64,000 nucleotides of DNA from Cycas panzhihuaensis (GCA_023213395.1 CM041465.1:44399741-44463740), one strand, 5' to 3'. Counted from the stretch's first letter, positions 37,016 through 54,047 are shown. Notes: generated from the letters alone by a model not told the origin. Numbers and translations: made by a program.

Positions 37016-37760
37016 GCGTGAGAGACCCATCATATCGTCCATGAAAACCTCTAAAGATTTGTTGATAAGGTCAAGAAAAATGAACTGCATCACCCTTTGA
37101 TAAGTGGCGCCTACATTCTTTAATCCGAAGGGCATCGCCTTATATGCAAAGGTACCCCACAGGGGAGTGAAGGTCATCTTATGACGGTCTTCGAGAGAAA
37201 TCTGAATTTGGTTGTAGCCAAAGAAACTGTCCATTAAGAACAAGACTTCAAAACCAGCGATTCGATCAATGATCTTATTGATAAAGGGAAGTGGAAAGTT
37301 GTCCTTGGGACATGCGTTGTTGATGTCTTAGAAATCAACATATATCATGATTGTCCCATTCTTTTTGGCAACGAGGATAATGTTGGACACCCACTTAGGG
37401 TAGACAATGGAAGTGATTAACCTCACATTCAGGAGTTTCTCAAGCTCCATCTTGACAGCAGCTAAAAGCTTAGGGTGAAGAGGGCACTACTTTTGACACA
37501 TGGGGCGAGTGCCCGGAATAGTGGTGAGGTTGTAGTTAATGATCGAAGGGTCAATCCCCTTCATATCAGAATAGTCCCATAAGAAGACATCTCGAAACTC
37601 CTGGGATAGAAGGGTATACTCCTTCATTTCATTAGGAGAGAATTTTGCTCCCACCTTAATGACTTTACCTAGGGCAAGGACTATATCCTGGGTTGCCCCC
37701 ATGCACATGGCATTCCCCTCCTCAAAGTGAAGGGGGGCTCAGTCAAAAGAAAGGGGCAGA
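37016..37760 (-). pseudogene. Element C reverse transcriptase fingers and palm, broken
   Basis: Read right to left: the linker D-M-K-G-I-D-P-S-I-I (about 37560), W-V-S-N-I-I-L-V-A-K-K-N-G (about 37370), F-L-M-D-S-F-F-G-Y-N-Q-I (about 37230), F-A-Y-K-A-M-P-F-G-L-K-N (about 37130) and the catalytic box F-M-D-D at 37034-37045. All catalytic Asp are kept. The RT is cut 19 bp after that box by D and resumes at 29136. Stops at about 37485 and 37335. Confidence 0.92.
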
Positions 37761-38550
37761 ATAAGAGATGAAATTGGGTCAGCAAGGGAAGACCTAATAA
37801 CTAGGACCTTCTGGTGGCTAAGCCTATAGTGACCAGAAGGGAGATTAGGCACAGAGCCCACTAAATGCTCAAGCAGAGCCTCATTATCCTCAAAGCAATC
37901 CACCCCATGGATGACCACATTCTGAGAAGACGAGGAGATAGAAGAAGTAGAAGTAGCGGGACTGTGGTAGTCGATACACCGCTTGACATACCCAAGGACT
38001 CTCTGAAAGAGTTAGAAAGAGGTCCCCTGTGAAGGATAATAAGAGGCTCCCTGGTTTCATTGCCTATGGGGGGTGACGAAGGGGGAGACTCGAGGGTTGT
38101 CCAATCACCAAGAGCAATGACATGAGACACAAGAGAAGAGTTAGTTTCTTCAACAATGCGAGTTCTAGATTATGGCCTAGAATGAAGGAGATGCCCCCTA
38201 CTCATGCCTTAGAGGGAGATAGAGTGAGGGAAATCCTCATCCTCACTATCAGACTTGTCATCGCTAAGTATGGTAAGGTACCTATAGCTTCTGACACCAA
38301 TAAGGGCAAAACATGTGAGGTTGGAAGAAATGGATGAAGGGTCCTCTCCCGAAGGAGATGGATTAGGGATGTCAATGGAGCAAGTAGAGGTACGGGTAGA
38401 AAGGTCCTTGTCACCCTTTACTTAGCCATGAACCATTTGACGAGACTGGCTAGGTTGCTGAGCAAGAGGAGGCTATTGGGAGACAACTTCCATTCACCCT
38501 TCATGGACGAATTTAAGTTGTCCCCAATAAGATGAGCACACGACTCCCAT

Positions 38551-38850
38551 CTAGTCAAGCCATGGACATCCCAACAGGAGATGGTAGTCGATGTTGACAT
38601 CAAGGACTATAATATCAATGAGGATAGTCTTGTCCTCAAGAGTAAGGGGGATGGACACCGATCCCAAGGGTGTCTTTTCACTACCGTCATAGCCTTGACA
38701 CCGCCATAGAACCAACTCCAAGGCTAATATGCTAATCTCTTGTATGGCATGCAAGGGCATGACATTAACAAAAGAACCATTGTCAACAATGATTCTCTGT
38801 AAAGTACAATCGAAAGAATCAATAGTTATGGTGAAACGGAAGTGTCACTG
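38551..38850 (-). pseudogene. Element C aspartic protease
   Basis: R-I-I-V-D-N-G-S-F-V-N-V-M-P (active D-N-G codons at 38776-38784), then I-L-I-D-I-I-V-L-D and Y-H-L-L-L-G-C-P-W-L-D (about 38551-38585), the typical retroviral-type protease end in plant gypsy elements. This stretch has no internal stop. Between it and RT (37760-38550) lies a linker in broken frames. Confidence 0.85.
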
Positions 38851-41180
38851 CCGCTCCCTTTCACTAGCAGGAGGAAGATCCTTAAGATCGAAAGAGATGA
38901 CAGATTCATGACTTGGGACGACACCCAAGGCATGAACGGAGGCATCACCTAATCTTAAGGCTTCCAAAAGAAGTGTACGTTGTTCAGGGTATCTCCTCAA
39001 GACATCCATTATGGACATCCCAGCGGCCACGGTATGAAGCTCGTCGACAACAGAGAAAGGCTTCCCCTTCACAGTGGGTTGGGGAAGAGCCCTTCGAAAG
39101 CCATAACGAATGAGGTGTATGGGAATAGTCTTGGGGAGTGCAGGGGCTTTTAGAAGAGGGTCAAGATGAGGTGTGGATGAAGAGGCGTTGTTTGCCTCTT
39201 TGACTACTTGAGATTGGGTTAGAGCATACAATGGGGTAGTCTCAAGCATCTGAATGACCTTCTTTCCCTTGTTTTGGGATTGTGAAGGTGAAGGGGTATA
39301 ACGGTCAGGGGAATTCGAGGAAGAGGATGAATTCCTCACACCCTTCCCTTTAGATTGTGAAGGGTGAGGATTTGGGGATCTTCCTCAGTTCCAGTTCTTC
39401 TTTTGTTGGTGATTGTGATCACGTTCCCTATGTTTGGGGAAGGGATCTCTATGGATGGGCTAATCTATGTTGGGCCTAGATGCCCATTTAGGGGAAGAGT
39501 TACATTGTGGGGTAGCCCTAGGATGTTGGGCCTGACACCACGAATCTTCATGGAAGCATTCTCCATGGATGGAGCACCATTTCTTTTCAAGGGAGGAATC
39601 ATGCTTCCTCGCTTAAGAAGACTGGGTGTTACCACCCTTAGGAGGAGGAGCTTGGGAAGCCTGGTGGACTAACTTATGAGATGTGGGGGATGAAGGAGCT
39701 TGGAGCTTAAACTCCTTTATAGTATGTTTGAACAAACATATGGCCAAAGTGAGAGGATCTAAGGTCTTCTTGGTAGGCTGAGAAGAAGACCTAGCGGGTT
39801 GATGGGTTTTAGTTTCTTGTGGTGGTAGAGGTGCCTCATATTATTGTGAAGGCTTTAGAGGCTTCTTGAGTCTAGCCTAGATCTCAATAGCCTCAAGCGC
39901 CAAGCACTTCACTATGGCAGAGTCACACGTAGTCGCCCCCATCTTAAGGACTTCAACATGGACTTCTAGATGAAGGGCATTGACAAAGAGGTCCCTCTTC
40001 AACTCCTCAAGCAGGGTCGCCTTAGTGGAATGAAGAAGGTCATGAAAACATCTCACAAAGTCATGATTCATTTCATCGTGACCTTGTTTAAGAGACAAGA
40101 GGGATTTCATTTTACTCTCGAATGGACGAGCTACATCAAAGTAGTTGATGAATTCATCCACGAGCTATTGGAAGGAAAAAATAGAATGTGCAGGCAGGTG
40201 ATAAAACCACTTGAGGGCATCGACTTGAAGGGATCACGGAAAAAGTTTTATGAGAATATGGTTGCAGGCCTAGTAGTTGATGCATGCCATAGAAAAGCTA
40301 CATACATGCTCCGTCGGGTCCTATAATGAAGTCCCATCAAATTTGAGGACTTCAGGAGGGTGAGGTGGTAAGTTAGTCCTTAACACCTTGATAGATAGGG
40401 ATGTCGACCTATAATCCATAAAGGGGCATGCCCTTGACTGGACCATAGGGTCAATGGAAGCTAGAAAAGATGGTGGGCAAGGTTGCCTGAATCCTCCTTA
40501 AAGGGTTTGGTTCGAAAGGGGATGATGTCCTTCCACTGTTTGGTGAGAGGGCAAGAATCCCACATTCAAAGAGACATGCATAGGAATAGATGGGTGTGAC
40601 GGACCCATCCCTCCTAGAGGGAACGCTCCTTGTTGGAAAGGAGCTTAAGGGAAAATGCCTTAAGAGGGAGTTAGCCCTCCTTGTAAAGGCGCAATGTGAG
40701 GTGCCATACAGGATGGTGGAAAGGAGGGGTGAGGGACCAAATTTTTGCCATATGGGCCGCCCATGGGCGGCGTGACCCCATAAGGGTGCAAAGGGTCCAT
40801 CCCATAAGCAGGGAGGGAGTTTCCTTTACCGTGCCCCCATGATTGAGCGGTGTAACCAGGAGGCACATAGAGAGAAGAGTACCTAGGTTGGTATTAGGAG
40901 TGTGGGGGGGCAGACCCCACGTGACTAGAAGTAGGGGGACACGAGGGTCCCCTAGGTCTAGTAGGTGGTAGATAGACGATGGTCATAGGAGGACTAGTCA
41001 TTTGACTAGACGGGGGCATGCTCAACCTGAGTTGAGAAGAAGACATACCCTGAGTAGTCCCCAAGGAACATAAACCATGGGAAGAAGAGGATGAAGTGAG
41101 AGGTAGGGTCATCATAGGTAAGGAAGTTGAATGGGATGAGTGAGATAAGGGAGACATGGAAGAAGTAAGCACAACACTTC
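38851..41180 (-). pseudogene. Element C gag, broken
   Basis: From right to left: a Ser/Pro-rich start (41172-40894), a Pro/Gly/His-rich part (40868-40660), a capsid domain with F-Y-H-L-P and then F-I-N-Y-F and L-L-S-L-K-Q-G (40330-39877), a zinc-finger-like motif W-C-S-I-H-G-E-C-F-H-E-D-S-W-C (about 39585-39537), and an open 164-codon end (39339-38845) leading into the protease. The capsid part is the retrotransposon gag domain. Several stops, so no product. The exact start is not visible. Confidence 0.82.
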
Positions 41181-41799
41181 GCCAGATGTTCTTGAACTAC
41201 TTAGGGTGTGATTAGAGATAGGCAGCTTCGAAACATTGACTTAGGGCTTCTACTACATCGATCGGAGGGGTATCCGCTTAATTGTAAGAGCTGGAAGGAA
41301 CCTCATACGAAGCAGACCCCATAGGACAATCCTAATGAGGATCACCATGGTGGTGGTGAAACTCTAAAAGAGATAAAAGCTTTACTTCGTGAGTAGAAGG
41401 ATGGTGAGATTACAAGTGTTGCTAGTCACCCAGATGAAAGATGGGATCTTCGCTTCCTTGGGCAAACCTTTAGAAGGAAGTAGAGAGCTCAAGGGAATTG
41501 GATGCATAGGCATAATATGCCCAATGTAAAAGAGATCCCTCCATAATCGAATCAGGATCTGATGTAGGAAGGGAGTGATATGAGGGTTCTTCCAACAGTG
41601 TAAGTAGATCTCGTAAGCGACGTGAGAATCGTTGCATACAAGTTCTGCTTATTGGTTGGAAGAAAGGAGAAATAAAGTAATACATATATTGGGGGCTGAC
41701 CAATAAAACCAAAAGGGAAGGCCACCAAGAGGAAGTAGCACCAATAGTAAGGGAGAAAGAATGATTCCTTTACTAGTGAGTCCCTAGTATGGTCGTGAG
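41181..41799 (-). other. Element C leader and likely primer site
   Basis: About 600 bp between LTR and gag. Next to the LTR the minus strand reads CTCACGACCATACTAGGGAC, a weak match to an Arg-tRNA-like site of the CGACTCC type; I am not sure of the tRNA. The frame at 41470-41712 has no domain. Confidence 0.5.
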
Positions 41800-45035
<3,236 letters not shown>

Positions 45036-45040
45036 ATACC

Positions 45041-46190
45041 AAATGCATCTATAAGACTAAGTTTCGCTCAGATGGTTCTATTAAAAAATATAAGGCTAGG
45101 TCAGTTGCAAAGGGGTATGCTAAAAAAGAAGGCATTGGCTATTCTGAAACTTTTACCCCTATTGCTCAATTGGAATCCTTTAGAATGTTGATGAGCTTGG
45201 CAGCCCAAATAGGTTAGAAAGTTTACTAAATGGATGTTAAGAGTGTCTTTCTCAATGGCTACATCAAAGAAGATATCTATGTCACTCAACCCCTTGGTTT
45301 TGAAGTTAGGGGGGAAGATAACAAAGTATATAAACTGAAAAAGGCACTCTATAGTTTAAAACAAGCACCCAAGGCTTGATATTCCCATATAGATAAATAT
45401 TTTAGAGACCAAGGATTTAAAAGATCTCAAGTAGACCTTAACCTATATATTTAAATCAAGGGAAATTTAATACTAATTGTATGTCTTTATATGGATGACC
45501 TTGTGTATACTGGTAATGACTCCCACCTATTGTGTCAATTCAAAGATGCTATGTATAAAGAATTTGAGATGATAGATTTAGGACTTATGCATTACTTCCT
45601 AGGTTTACAAGTTTGGCAAGACAAGAAAGGCATTTTCATTTCCCAATGCAAATATACTTTGGACTTATTACAAAAATTCAAGATGTCTAATTATAAACCA
45701 TTAGCAACTCCAGCTGAAACAGGAATTAAACTTTCAAAATTAGATGAATCTACATCAGTTGACCCAACACTTTATAGATAGCTTATTAGTAGTTTGATAT
45801 ATTTGATGTCCACTTGATGAGATATAATACATTTAGTTAGTGTTGTATCTGGGTTTATGCAAGATCCAAAGACCTCTCACTAGTAAGCAGTTAAGAGAAT
45901 TCTTTGATATCTCAAAGGAACTCTAGATTATAGACTATACTACAAAGCTTCTCTAAAATTTTGGTTGATTGGTTATACAAACTTGGATTGGGCAGGAGAT
46001 ATTAATGACAAAAAATATGCAATAGGTTATATATTCAATATGGGATTAGTAGTTATATCATGGAGCACAAAGAAGTAAAACACAGTTTCCTTACCTATAG
46101 CCAAGGTAGAATACAAAGTAGTAGTAGTAAGTGTATGTGAATCAGTTTAGTTGAGAAGACTACTACAAGATTGCTAGCTTAAAGGATTCA
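45041..46190 (+). pseudogene. Element A, piece 3: reverse transcriptase and start of RNase H
   Basis: It continues A's RT after C: I-Y-K-T-K-F, Y-K-A-R-S-V-A-K-G-Y (about 45090), M-D-V-K-S-V-F-L-N-G-Y (about 45230), and the catalytic Y-M-D-D at 45488-45499, part of an open 96-codon frame (45491-45781). RNase H starts near 45970 (Y-T-N-L-D-W-A-G-D) and is lost at about 46190, before the rest of the domain and the LTR. It aligns with E up to about E 12085. What follows is element G, with no LTR or TSD at the junction. Confidence 0.85.
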
Positions 46191-46200
46191 AACTATTACA

Positions 46201-49200
46201 TAGTATAATTTACCTATATGTCCCTAATGATCAACATCATTGGCATTTTGTTTAGTTTCACTTGATCTTTGGAAATATGTAGATAATTTTATAAAGGAGA
46301 AAATTTTACAAAGATCATTGTATTTCAAATGAAATTAAATACTCATGATGATTTTAATATTAAATATCAATCATTGATGTAAATAGCATTTAGTTTTCTT
46401 AGCATGTTTATTAGTAGCATCATTATTTTATATATTAAGGGTACTAATACACTAAATCAGATGCGGAACATGGTCATGAAGCTATATAAGCATAAGGTTT
46501 ATGCAATATCCTTTAACCTATAGAGTCAATTGTATAATTTAAAAATAGCAGGCAATATAATAAAACACATATGATGTGTGATGTTAATTTAGGATCAGTT
46601 ATTGATAAGAGGTAAGATCATTCTTGATTTAGAGATTATAGACTATATATTAAGGAGTCCTTTACTCTAGTATGAGAATTTCTCAAATATATTGATATTG
46701 TTTTATAAATTGTCCACTCTAGATATCAGTTCTTTCGAATCACCACTTATAGAACATGAGTAAAAGTTGAAGCACATACATGATGAATCATCTAGAGTAC
46801 TAACATCTAAATCAAAAGGAAAGAAACCCTTAATCCCAAAGAATAATGTGTCTTTTAAGCCTGTAGTTCAAAAGGATAGACTAAGAGCTTCAAAGAGATA
46901 ATATAGGCCAAAATGTTATTATTGTAAAAAGTTGGGTTACATCATAAAGGATTATTTCGAATAGTAGTGATATTAACATTCACAAAAACAACAACCCTTA
47001 CAATAGAAGTAATAGCAATGATAATAATAACTACTTATATAATGTGGTCATGTTATAAATGTAGTAAGGGATACACCTACTAAGATGTTAATGCATCTAT
47101 TTGTTGTAGCATACAAGTTAGGATAAAATGCATATAATGTTTTGTTTATTGATTATGGTATTTTAAGACATATGATTGACAAGCAAGAATGTTTTTTTTT
47201 ATGTGGGCAGTGAATTAGAAGTTCATCATTATGGATAACACTGATTTAGAGACCACATGAGTTGAAAAGGTACTATTTATCATGTTGAATGGTAAGCAAT
47301 AATATTTAGATAATGTTTTATATATACCAAATTTGTAGGCAAATCTTATTTTAGTTGGTAAAATTAAATAACAAGATATGATTGTGATATTTACTTAAGA
47401 GCAATGCATAGTTTAAGACAAATAAAATAATATTATAACTAAAGGGCTTAGAGAAAATAATTTATACAAACCATAAAGGTACTCTTATGTATAAGAGTAT
47501 TCCTTATTGTATTTCTAAAACATAAGTTATGGCATGAACAAGTAGGTCATTTTAACTACACCAATCTCCAATTAATGCATAAGTTAAAAATAATGCAGGT
47601 CTTCCTATGATTAATTGTAAAGGTCATTTATATGAATCTTGTATTTTTAGCAAATAACATAGAGAGTCATTTCTAAAGAAGAAAGTTTAGAGAGCTAGAG
47701 AAAAGCTAGGATTGCTTTATTTAAATATTAGTATACTAATGTATGTCATCTTACTTAGTGGAGTAAGATATTTTATCACTTCATTAATGAATTTTCATGG
47801 AAAGTTTTAGTTTTTTCATTAAAATAAAAATTGTAAGCCTTTTTTTACTTTAAACAACTTAAGGAGCTAGTAGAAAATAAAGGTCAACATAAGATTAAAA
47901 CCCTATAAATTAACAATAGTAGAGAGTATACTTTAAATGAATTTAATCAATTATGTAAGGATTATAACATTTAGAGGTAGTTTTCTACTTTCTATATGCC
48001 TTAGTGAAATGGAGTTATTGAGCAGATAACTATAACTTTGTTTGAAAACAACAAAGTGATATGAGTGGTAAAGATTTTATAGATTTCTTATGGGTAGAAT
48101 CATGAATATAATTATATATTTGGTGAATAGAAGCACTATAAGGGATATTAGAAACATAACACCTATGGGGGATTAGTTAGATAGAAATATAATTATTAGT
48201 CATAGGAGAGTCTTTGGGTGTATAATATACACGCATATTCCCAAGGAGAAATGATAAAAGGTGGACAATAAAAGCACAAAGTGCATCCTTATTAGATACT
48301 CTAATAAAAGTAAAACATACAAAGTATATGAGTTGTGGACTCAAAAAGTTTATATAACTTGTGATGTAAATTTTCAAGAAGATGAGAATCATAATGTTAG
48401 TTTAATTAATGTTGAGGACCAGGTAGAGGAGATGCTTAAATATAATTCTTCACATTATCTTGTTCAACTTGAATACGAGTCATTTAATATTGGTAAAGTA
48501 GTAGAGTTAGAATCCTTTTATTTTTTAGAAGTTAAATTTGAGTAGAAGCCATAGATAGAGTTGAAGCCAGAGGCCAAAGAAATTGTTTGATATTTCACCA
48601 TCATCTTTGAAGAAGAAGCTTCCAAAATGATATTTAAAAATTATAAAGGATGCGAAGAAATTATTATATGATTTTGAGAGATAATAAAAGTAAAAAATAT
48701 AACATTCTAAATAGGTAAACATGGCTCTTATAGCACATGCATTAGATATTGATGAACCATCTATAGTGAAAGAAGTCGTTAAAGAATGGAAGTGGAATGA
48801 TGCTATGGATACTGAAATCTATACTCTCTAGAAGAATCACATATGAGATTTGGCTAAATTACCTACTAGCAAGTATACAATTAGTTATAAATGAATCTAT
48901 GGGATTAAGTTCAAATCTTATGGATCTATAAACATATATAAAGCTTGATTTGTAGTGAAAGGCTTCAAGTAATAAGAAGGGATTGACTATTAAGAAACAT
49001 TCACTCTTATTACAAAGATGAATACCATTCATCTCAGTATGGTGATGGCTACACAATTCAATTAGTAACTTTACCAGATGGATGTAAAAAGTGTATTTTT
49101 TAATAAAAATTTAAATGAAGAAGTCTGCATGGAGCATCCACCTAACTTTATTAAAAAAGGTCATGAGCACTTAGTGTGCCAACTTAGGAAGGCCTTGTAT

Positions 49201-49795
49201 AGACTAAAATAGGCTCTTCGAGCCTAATGATATAAGATTGATTAGTACTTTTTAAAGAATAGATTTGATAGGTCTGTAGTTGACTTGAATTTATATATCA
49301 AAGTAGAAAGTGGTAAAATCATATTTATGGTGTTGTATATTAATGATCTACTGATCATAGGTAATGATATTAAATTTGGAAGTGGATCTTAATAATTTCT
49401 TTGAGATGATAGATCTAAAAATTTTACACTACTTCCTTAGAGTAGAAGTATGGTAAGGGCTTAAGCACATCTTTATTTCATAAATGAAGTATACTTGGGA
49501 AGTAGCTAGTGAGAAGCCCAATATACTTAATTATTACCAAACTTGATATATCTTTTTCTATTAGAATGGTATCTAGGTTTATGGTAATACCAAAACAAAA
49601 TCACTAGAAAGTTATAAAGAGGATTCTTAAATACTTAAAAGGGATAATATGATATGGAATTGAATTTGAACATAATGATAATTTTATGTTGATAGGATTA
49701 AAATGTTTTGAATGGGCTAATGTATAGATAGAAAAAGGTTGATTTCTAGATACTATTTTAGTTTGGGTTTAACTACCATTACTTTGAGCAGTAAA
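46201..49795 (+). repeat. Tandem duplication, copy 1 (3595 bp of element G)
   Basis: Matches 49796-53390 base for base with constant offset 3595, so no net insertion or deletion; a few dozen single-base differences by eye. It contains the body of a dead copia element: gag knuckle C-Y-Y-C-K-K (about 46913), protease-like D-Y-G-I-L-R-H-M (about 47153), pre-integrase L-W-H-E-Q-V-G-H (about 47527), integrase, RT (48880-49480, catalytic box Y-I-N-D) and part of RNase H. Stops are dense, and most are shared by the two copies. Open frames at 48261-48545 and minus-strand frames nearby are not genes. Confidence 0.95.
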
Positions 49796-52700
49796 TATTA
49801 TAATTTACCTATATGTCCCTAATGATCAACATCATTGGCATTTTGTTTAGTTTCACTTGATCTTTGGAAATATGTAGATAATTTTATAAAGGAGAAAATT
49901 TTACAAAGATCATTGTATTTCAAATGAAATTAAATACTCATGATGACTTTAATATTAAATATCAATCATTGATGTAAATAGCATTTAGTTTTCTTAGCAT
50001 GTTTATTAGTAGCATCATTATTTTATATATTAAGGGTACTAATACACTAAATCAGATGCGGAACATGGTCATGAAGCTATATAAGCATAAGGTTTATGCA
50101 ATATCCTTTAACCTATAGAGTCAATTATATAATTTAAAAATAGCAGGCAATATAATAAAACACATATGATGTGTGATGTTAATTTAGGATCAATTATTGA
50201 TAAGAGGTAAGATCATTCTTGATTTAGAGATTATAGACTATATATTAAGGAGTCCTTTACTCTAGTATGAGAATTTCTCAAATATATTGATATTGTTTTA
50301 TAAATTGTCCACTCTAGATATCAGTTCTTTCGAATCACCACTTATAGAACATGAGTAAAAGTTGAAGCACATATATTATGAATCATATAGAGTACTAACA
50401 TCCAAATCAAAAGGAAAGAAACCCTTAATTCCAAAGAATAATGTGTCTTTTAAGCCTGTAGTTCAAAAGGATAGACTAAGAGCTTCAAAGAGATAATATA
50501 GGCCAAAATGTTATTATTGTAAAAAGTTGGGTTACATCAAAAAGGATTATTTCAAATAGTAGTGATATTAACATTCACAAAAACAACAACCCTTACAATA
50601 GAAGTAATAGCAATGATAATAATAACTACTTATATAATATGGTCATGTTATAAATGTAGTAAGGGATACACCTACTAAGATGTTAATGCATCTATTTATT
50701 GTAGCATACAAGTTAGGATAAAATGCATATAATGTTTTGTTTATTGATTATGGTATTTTAAGACATATGATTGACAAGCAAGAATGTTTTTTTTGATGTG
50801 GGCAGTGAATTAGAAGTTCATCATTATGGATAACACTGATTTAGAGACCACATGAGTTGAAAAGGTACTATTTATCATGTTCAATGGTAAGCAATAATAT
50901 TTAGATAATGTTTTATATATACCAAATTTGTAGGCAAATCTTATTTTAGTTGGTAAAATTAAATAACAAGATATGACTGTGATATTTACTTGAGAACAAT
51001 GCATAGTTTAAGACAAATAAAATAATATTATAACTAAAGGGCTTAGAGAAAATAATTTATACAAACCATAAAGGTACTCTTATGTATAAGAGTATTCCTT
51101 ATTGTATTTCTAAAACATAAGTTATGGCATGAACAAGTAGGTCATTTTAACTACACCAATCTCCAATTAATGCATAAGTTAAAAATAATGCAGGTCTTCC
51201 TATGATTAATTGTAAAGGTCATTTATATGAATCTTGTATTTTTAGCAAATAACATAGAGAGTCGTTTCTAAAGAAGAAAGTTTAGAGAGTTAGAGAAAAG
51301 CTAGGATTGGTTTATTTAAATATTAGTATACTAATGTATGTCATCTTACTTAGTGGAGTAAGATATTTTATCACTTCATTAATGAATTTTCATGGAAAGT
51401 TTTAGTTTTTTCATTAAAATAAAAATTGTAAGCCTTTTTTTACTTTAAACAACTTAAGGAGCTAGTAGAAAATAAAGGTCAATATAAGATTAAAACCCTA
51501 TAAATTAATAATAGTAGAGAGTATACTTTAAATGAATTTAATCAATTATGTAAGGATTATAACATTTAGAGGTAGTTTTCTACTTTCTATATGCCTTAGT
51601 GAAATGGAGTTATTGAGCAGATAACTATAACTTTGTTTGAAAAAAATAAAGTGATATGAGTGGTAAAGATTTTATAGATTTCTTATGGGTAGAATCATGA
51701 ATATAATTATATATTTGATGAATAGAAGCACTATAAGGGATATTAGAAACATAACACCTATGGGGGATTAGTTAGATAGAAATATAATTATTAGTCATAG
51801 GAGAGTCTTTGGGTGTATAATATACATGCATATTCCCAAGGAGAAATGATAAAAGGTGGACAATAAAAGCACAAAGTACATCCTTATTAGATACTCTAAT
51901 AAATGTAAAACATACAAAGTATATGAGTTGTGGACTCAAAAAGTTTATATAACTTGTGATGTAAATTTTCAAGAAGATGAGAATCATAATGTTAGTTTAA
52001 TTAATGTTGAGGACCAAGTAGAGGAGATGCCTAAATATAATTCTTCACATGATCTTGTTCAACTTGAATATGAGTCATTTAATATTGGTAAAGTAGTAGA
52101 GTTAGAATCCTTTTAGTTTTTAGAAGTTAAATTTGAGTAGAAGCCATAGATAGAGTTGAAGCCAGAGGCCAAAGAAATTGTTTAATATTTCACCATCATC
52201 TTTGAAGAAGAAGCTTCCAAAATGATATTTAAAAATTATAAAGGATGCGAAGAAATTATTATATGATTTTAAGAGATAATAAAAGTAAAAAATATAACAT
52301 TCTAAATAGGTAAACATGGCTCTTATAGCACATGCATTAGATGTTGATGAACCATCTATAGTTAAAGAAGTAGTTAAAGAATAGAAGTGGAATGATGCTA
52401 TGGATACTGAAATCTATACTCTCTAGAAGAATCACATATGAGATTTGGCTAAATTACCTACTAGTAAGTATACAATTAGTTATAAATGAATCTATGGGAT
52501 TAAGTTCAAATCTTATGGATCTATAAACATATATAAAGCTTGATTTATAGTGAAAGGCTTCAAGTAATAAGAAGGGATTGACTATTAAGAAACATTCACT
52601 CTTATTACAAAGATGAATACCATTCATCTTAGTATGGTGATGGCTACACAATTCAATTAGTAACTTCACCAGATGGATGTAAAAAGTGTATTTTTGAATA

Positions 52701-53390
52701 AAAATTTAAATGAAGAAGTCTGCATAGAGCATCCACCTAACTTTATTAAAAAAGGTCATGAGCACTTAGTACGCCAACTTAGGAAGGCCTTGTATAGACT
52801 AAAATAGGCTCTTCGAGCCTAATGTTATAAGATTGATTAGTATTTTTTAAAGAATAGATTTGATAGGTATGTAGTTGACTTAAATTTATATATCAAAGTA
52901 GAAAGTGGTAAAATCATATTTATGGTGTTATATATTAATGATCTATTGATCATAGGTAATGATATTAAATTTGGAAGTGGATCTTAATAATTTCTTTGAG
53001 ATGATAGATCTAAAAATTTTACACTACTTCCTTAGAGTAGAAGTATAGTAAGGGCTTGAGCACATCTTTATTTCATAAATGAAGTATACTTGGGAAGTAG
53101 CTAGTGAGAAGCCCAATATACCTAATTATTACCAAACTTGATATATCTTTTTCTATTAGAATGGTATCTAGGTTTATGGTAATACCAAAACAAAATCACT
53201 AGAAAGTTATAAAGAGGTTTCTTAAATACTTAAAAGGGATAATATGATATGGAATTGAATTTGAATATAATGATAATTTTATGTTGATAGGATTAAAATG
53301 TTTTGAATGGGCTAATGTATAGATAGAAAAAGGTTGATTTCTAGACACTATTTTAGTTTGGGTTTAACTACCATTACTTTGAGCAGTAAA
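49796..53390 (+). repeat. Tandem duplication, copy 2 (3595 bp of element G)
   Basis: Direct second copy. At the junction RNase H sequence of copy 1 (GAGCAGTAAA, ending 49795) meets gag sequence (TATTATAATTT). After copy 2 the same RNase H text continues naturally (GAGCAGTAAA then AGGTAATCAA), so the end after 53390 is the original order and the junction at 49795 is new. No LTR lies inside the unit, so LTR recombination does not explain it. Confidence 0.95.
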
Positions 53391-53600
53391 AGGTAATCAA
53401 ATAATACTTTCTCCTTAATTAAAGAATATAAGGCTATAATTGCAATTGCTATTGAAGCCATTGGGTTAAGATAGATTTTGGAAGACATGGGACTATCGCA
53501 ATTAGAACTAATTAACTTATACTATAACAATTAAAGTACATTAAAGATTTAAAAAATCCTATGTTCTATACTTACACAAAAAATATTAAGGTGCACAATC
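53391..53600 (+). pseudogene. Element G RNase H, left part before F
   Basis: Reads K-E-Y-K-A-I-I-A-I-A-I-E-A (about 53424) to V-H-N-H-F (53592-53605), the copia RNase H end region. Element F was inserted after H-N-H-F; the frame goes on at 61385 with N-Q-E-L. Confidence 0.85.
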
Positions 53601-53605
53601 ACTTT
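53601..53605 (+). repeat. Left target-site duplication of element F (ACTTT)
   Basis: ACTTT is repeated at 61380-61384. Confidence 0.93.
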
Positions 53606-54035
53606 TGTTAGATTATATAATGCAAACTTATGTATCTTATTGTTATTATTTAAGTCACATGTCTTAAATATTATTTAAGTGATTCTAAAGTTATAAACTT
53701 ATGTTTAAAGTTAATTGACTTGTGGATGGTCATTGAAATGCGGACCCGCATTCCAACGAACCTCCATCCTATTTATTAGGTTCCTAGATTCATGGAATAA
53801 GTTCCAGTAATCTAGGAGGTCTGTTTGTATGCCTGAAACCAAGCTGTATTTTAGAGGTTGGTTATTGTATTATCTTTTATTTATTTATTAATACTACTTA
53901 GATTAGGAGGTGGTTTTTCTTCCCTAAAAGGGGTTTTCCACCTGTCAACCTGTGTACATGTGCATTGTCATTTTGTTTGTATTTTTCCTTTTATACCTGT
54001 GATTTAATGATTATGTGCATGTGCCTATTCCATCA
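53606..54035 (+). repeat. Element F 5' LTR
   Basis: TGTTAGATTATA...CCATCA. It carries the long hairpin at 53724-53769 and the AGGTGG...CCACCT hairpin at about 53908-53943, both at the same places as in B. Confidence 0.94.
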
Positions 54036-54047
54036 TGGTATCAAAGC
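54036..54047 (+). other. Element F primer binding site
   Basis: TGGTATCAAAGC, initiator-Met type, directly after the LTR. Confidence 0.88.

Noticed and set aside
48177-48722. Repeated minus-strand frames in element G, seen again at 51772-52317
   Set aside because: They recur only because of the tandem duplication; the coding strand of G is plus.
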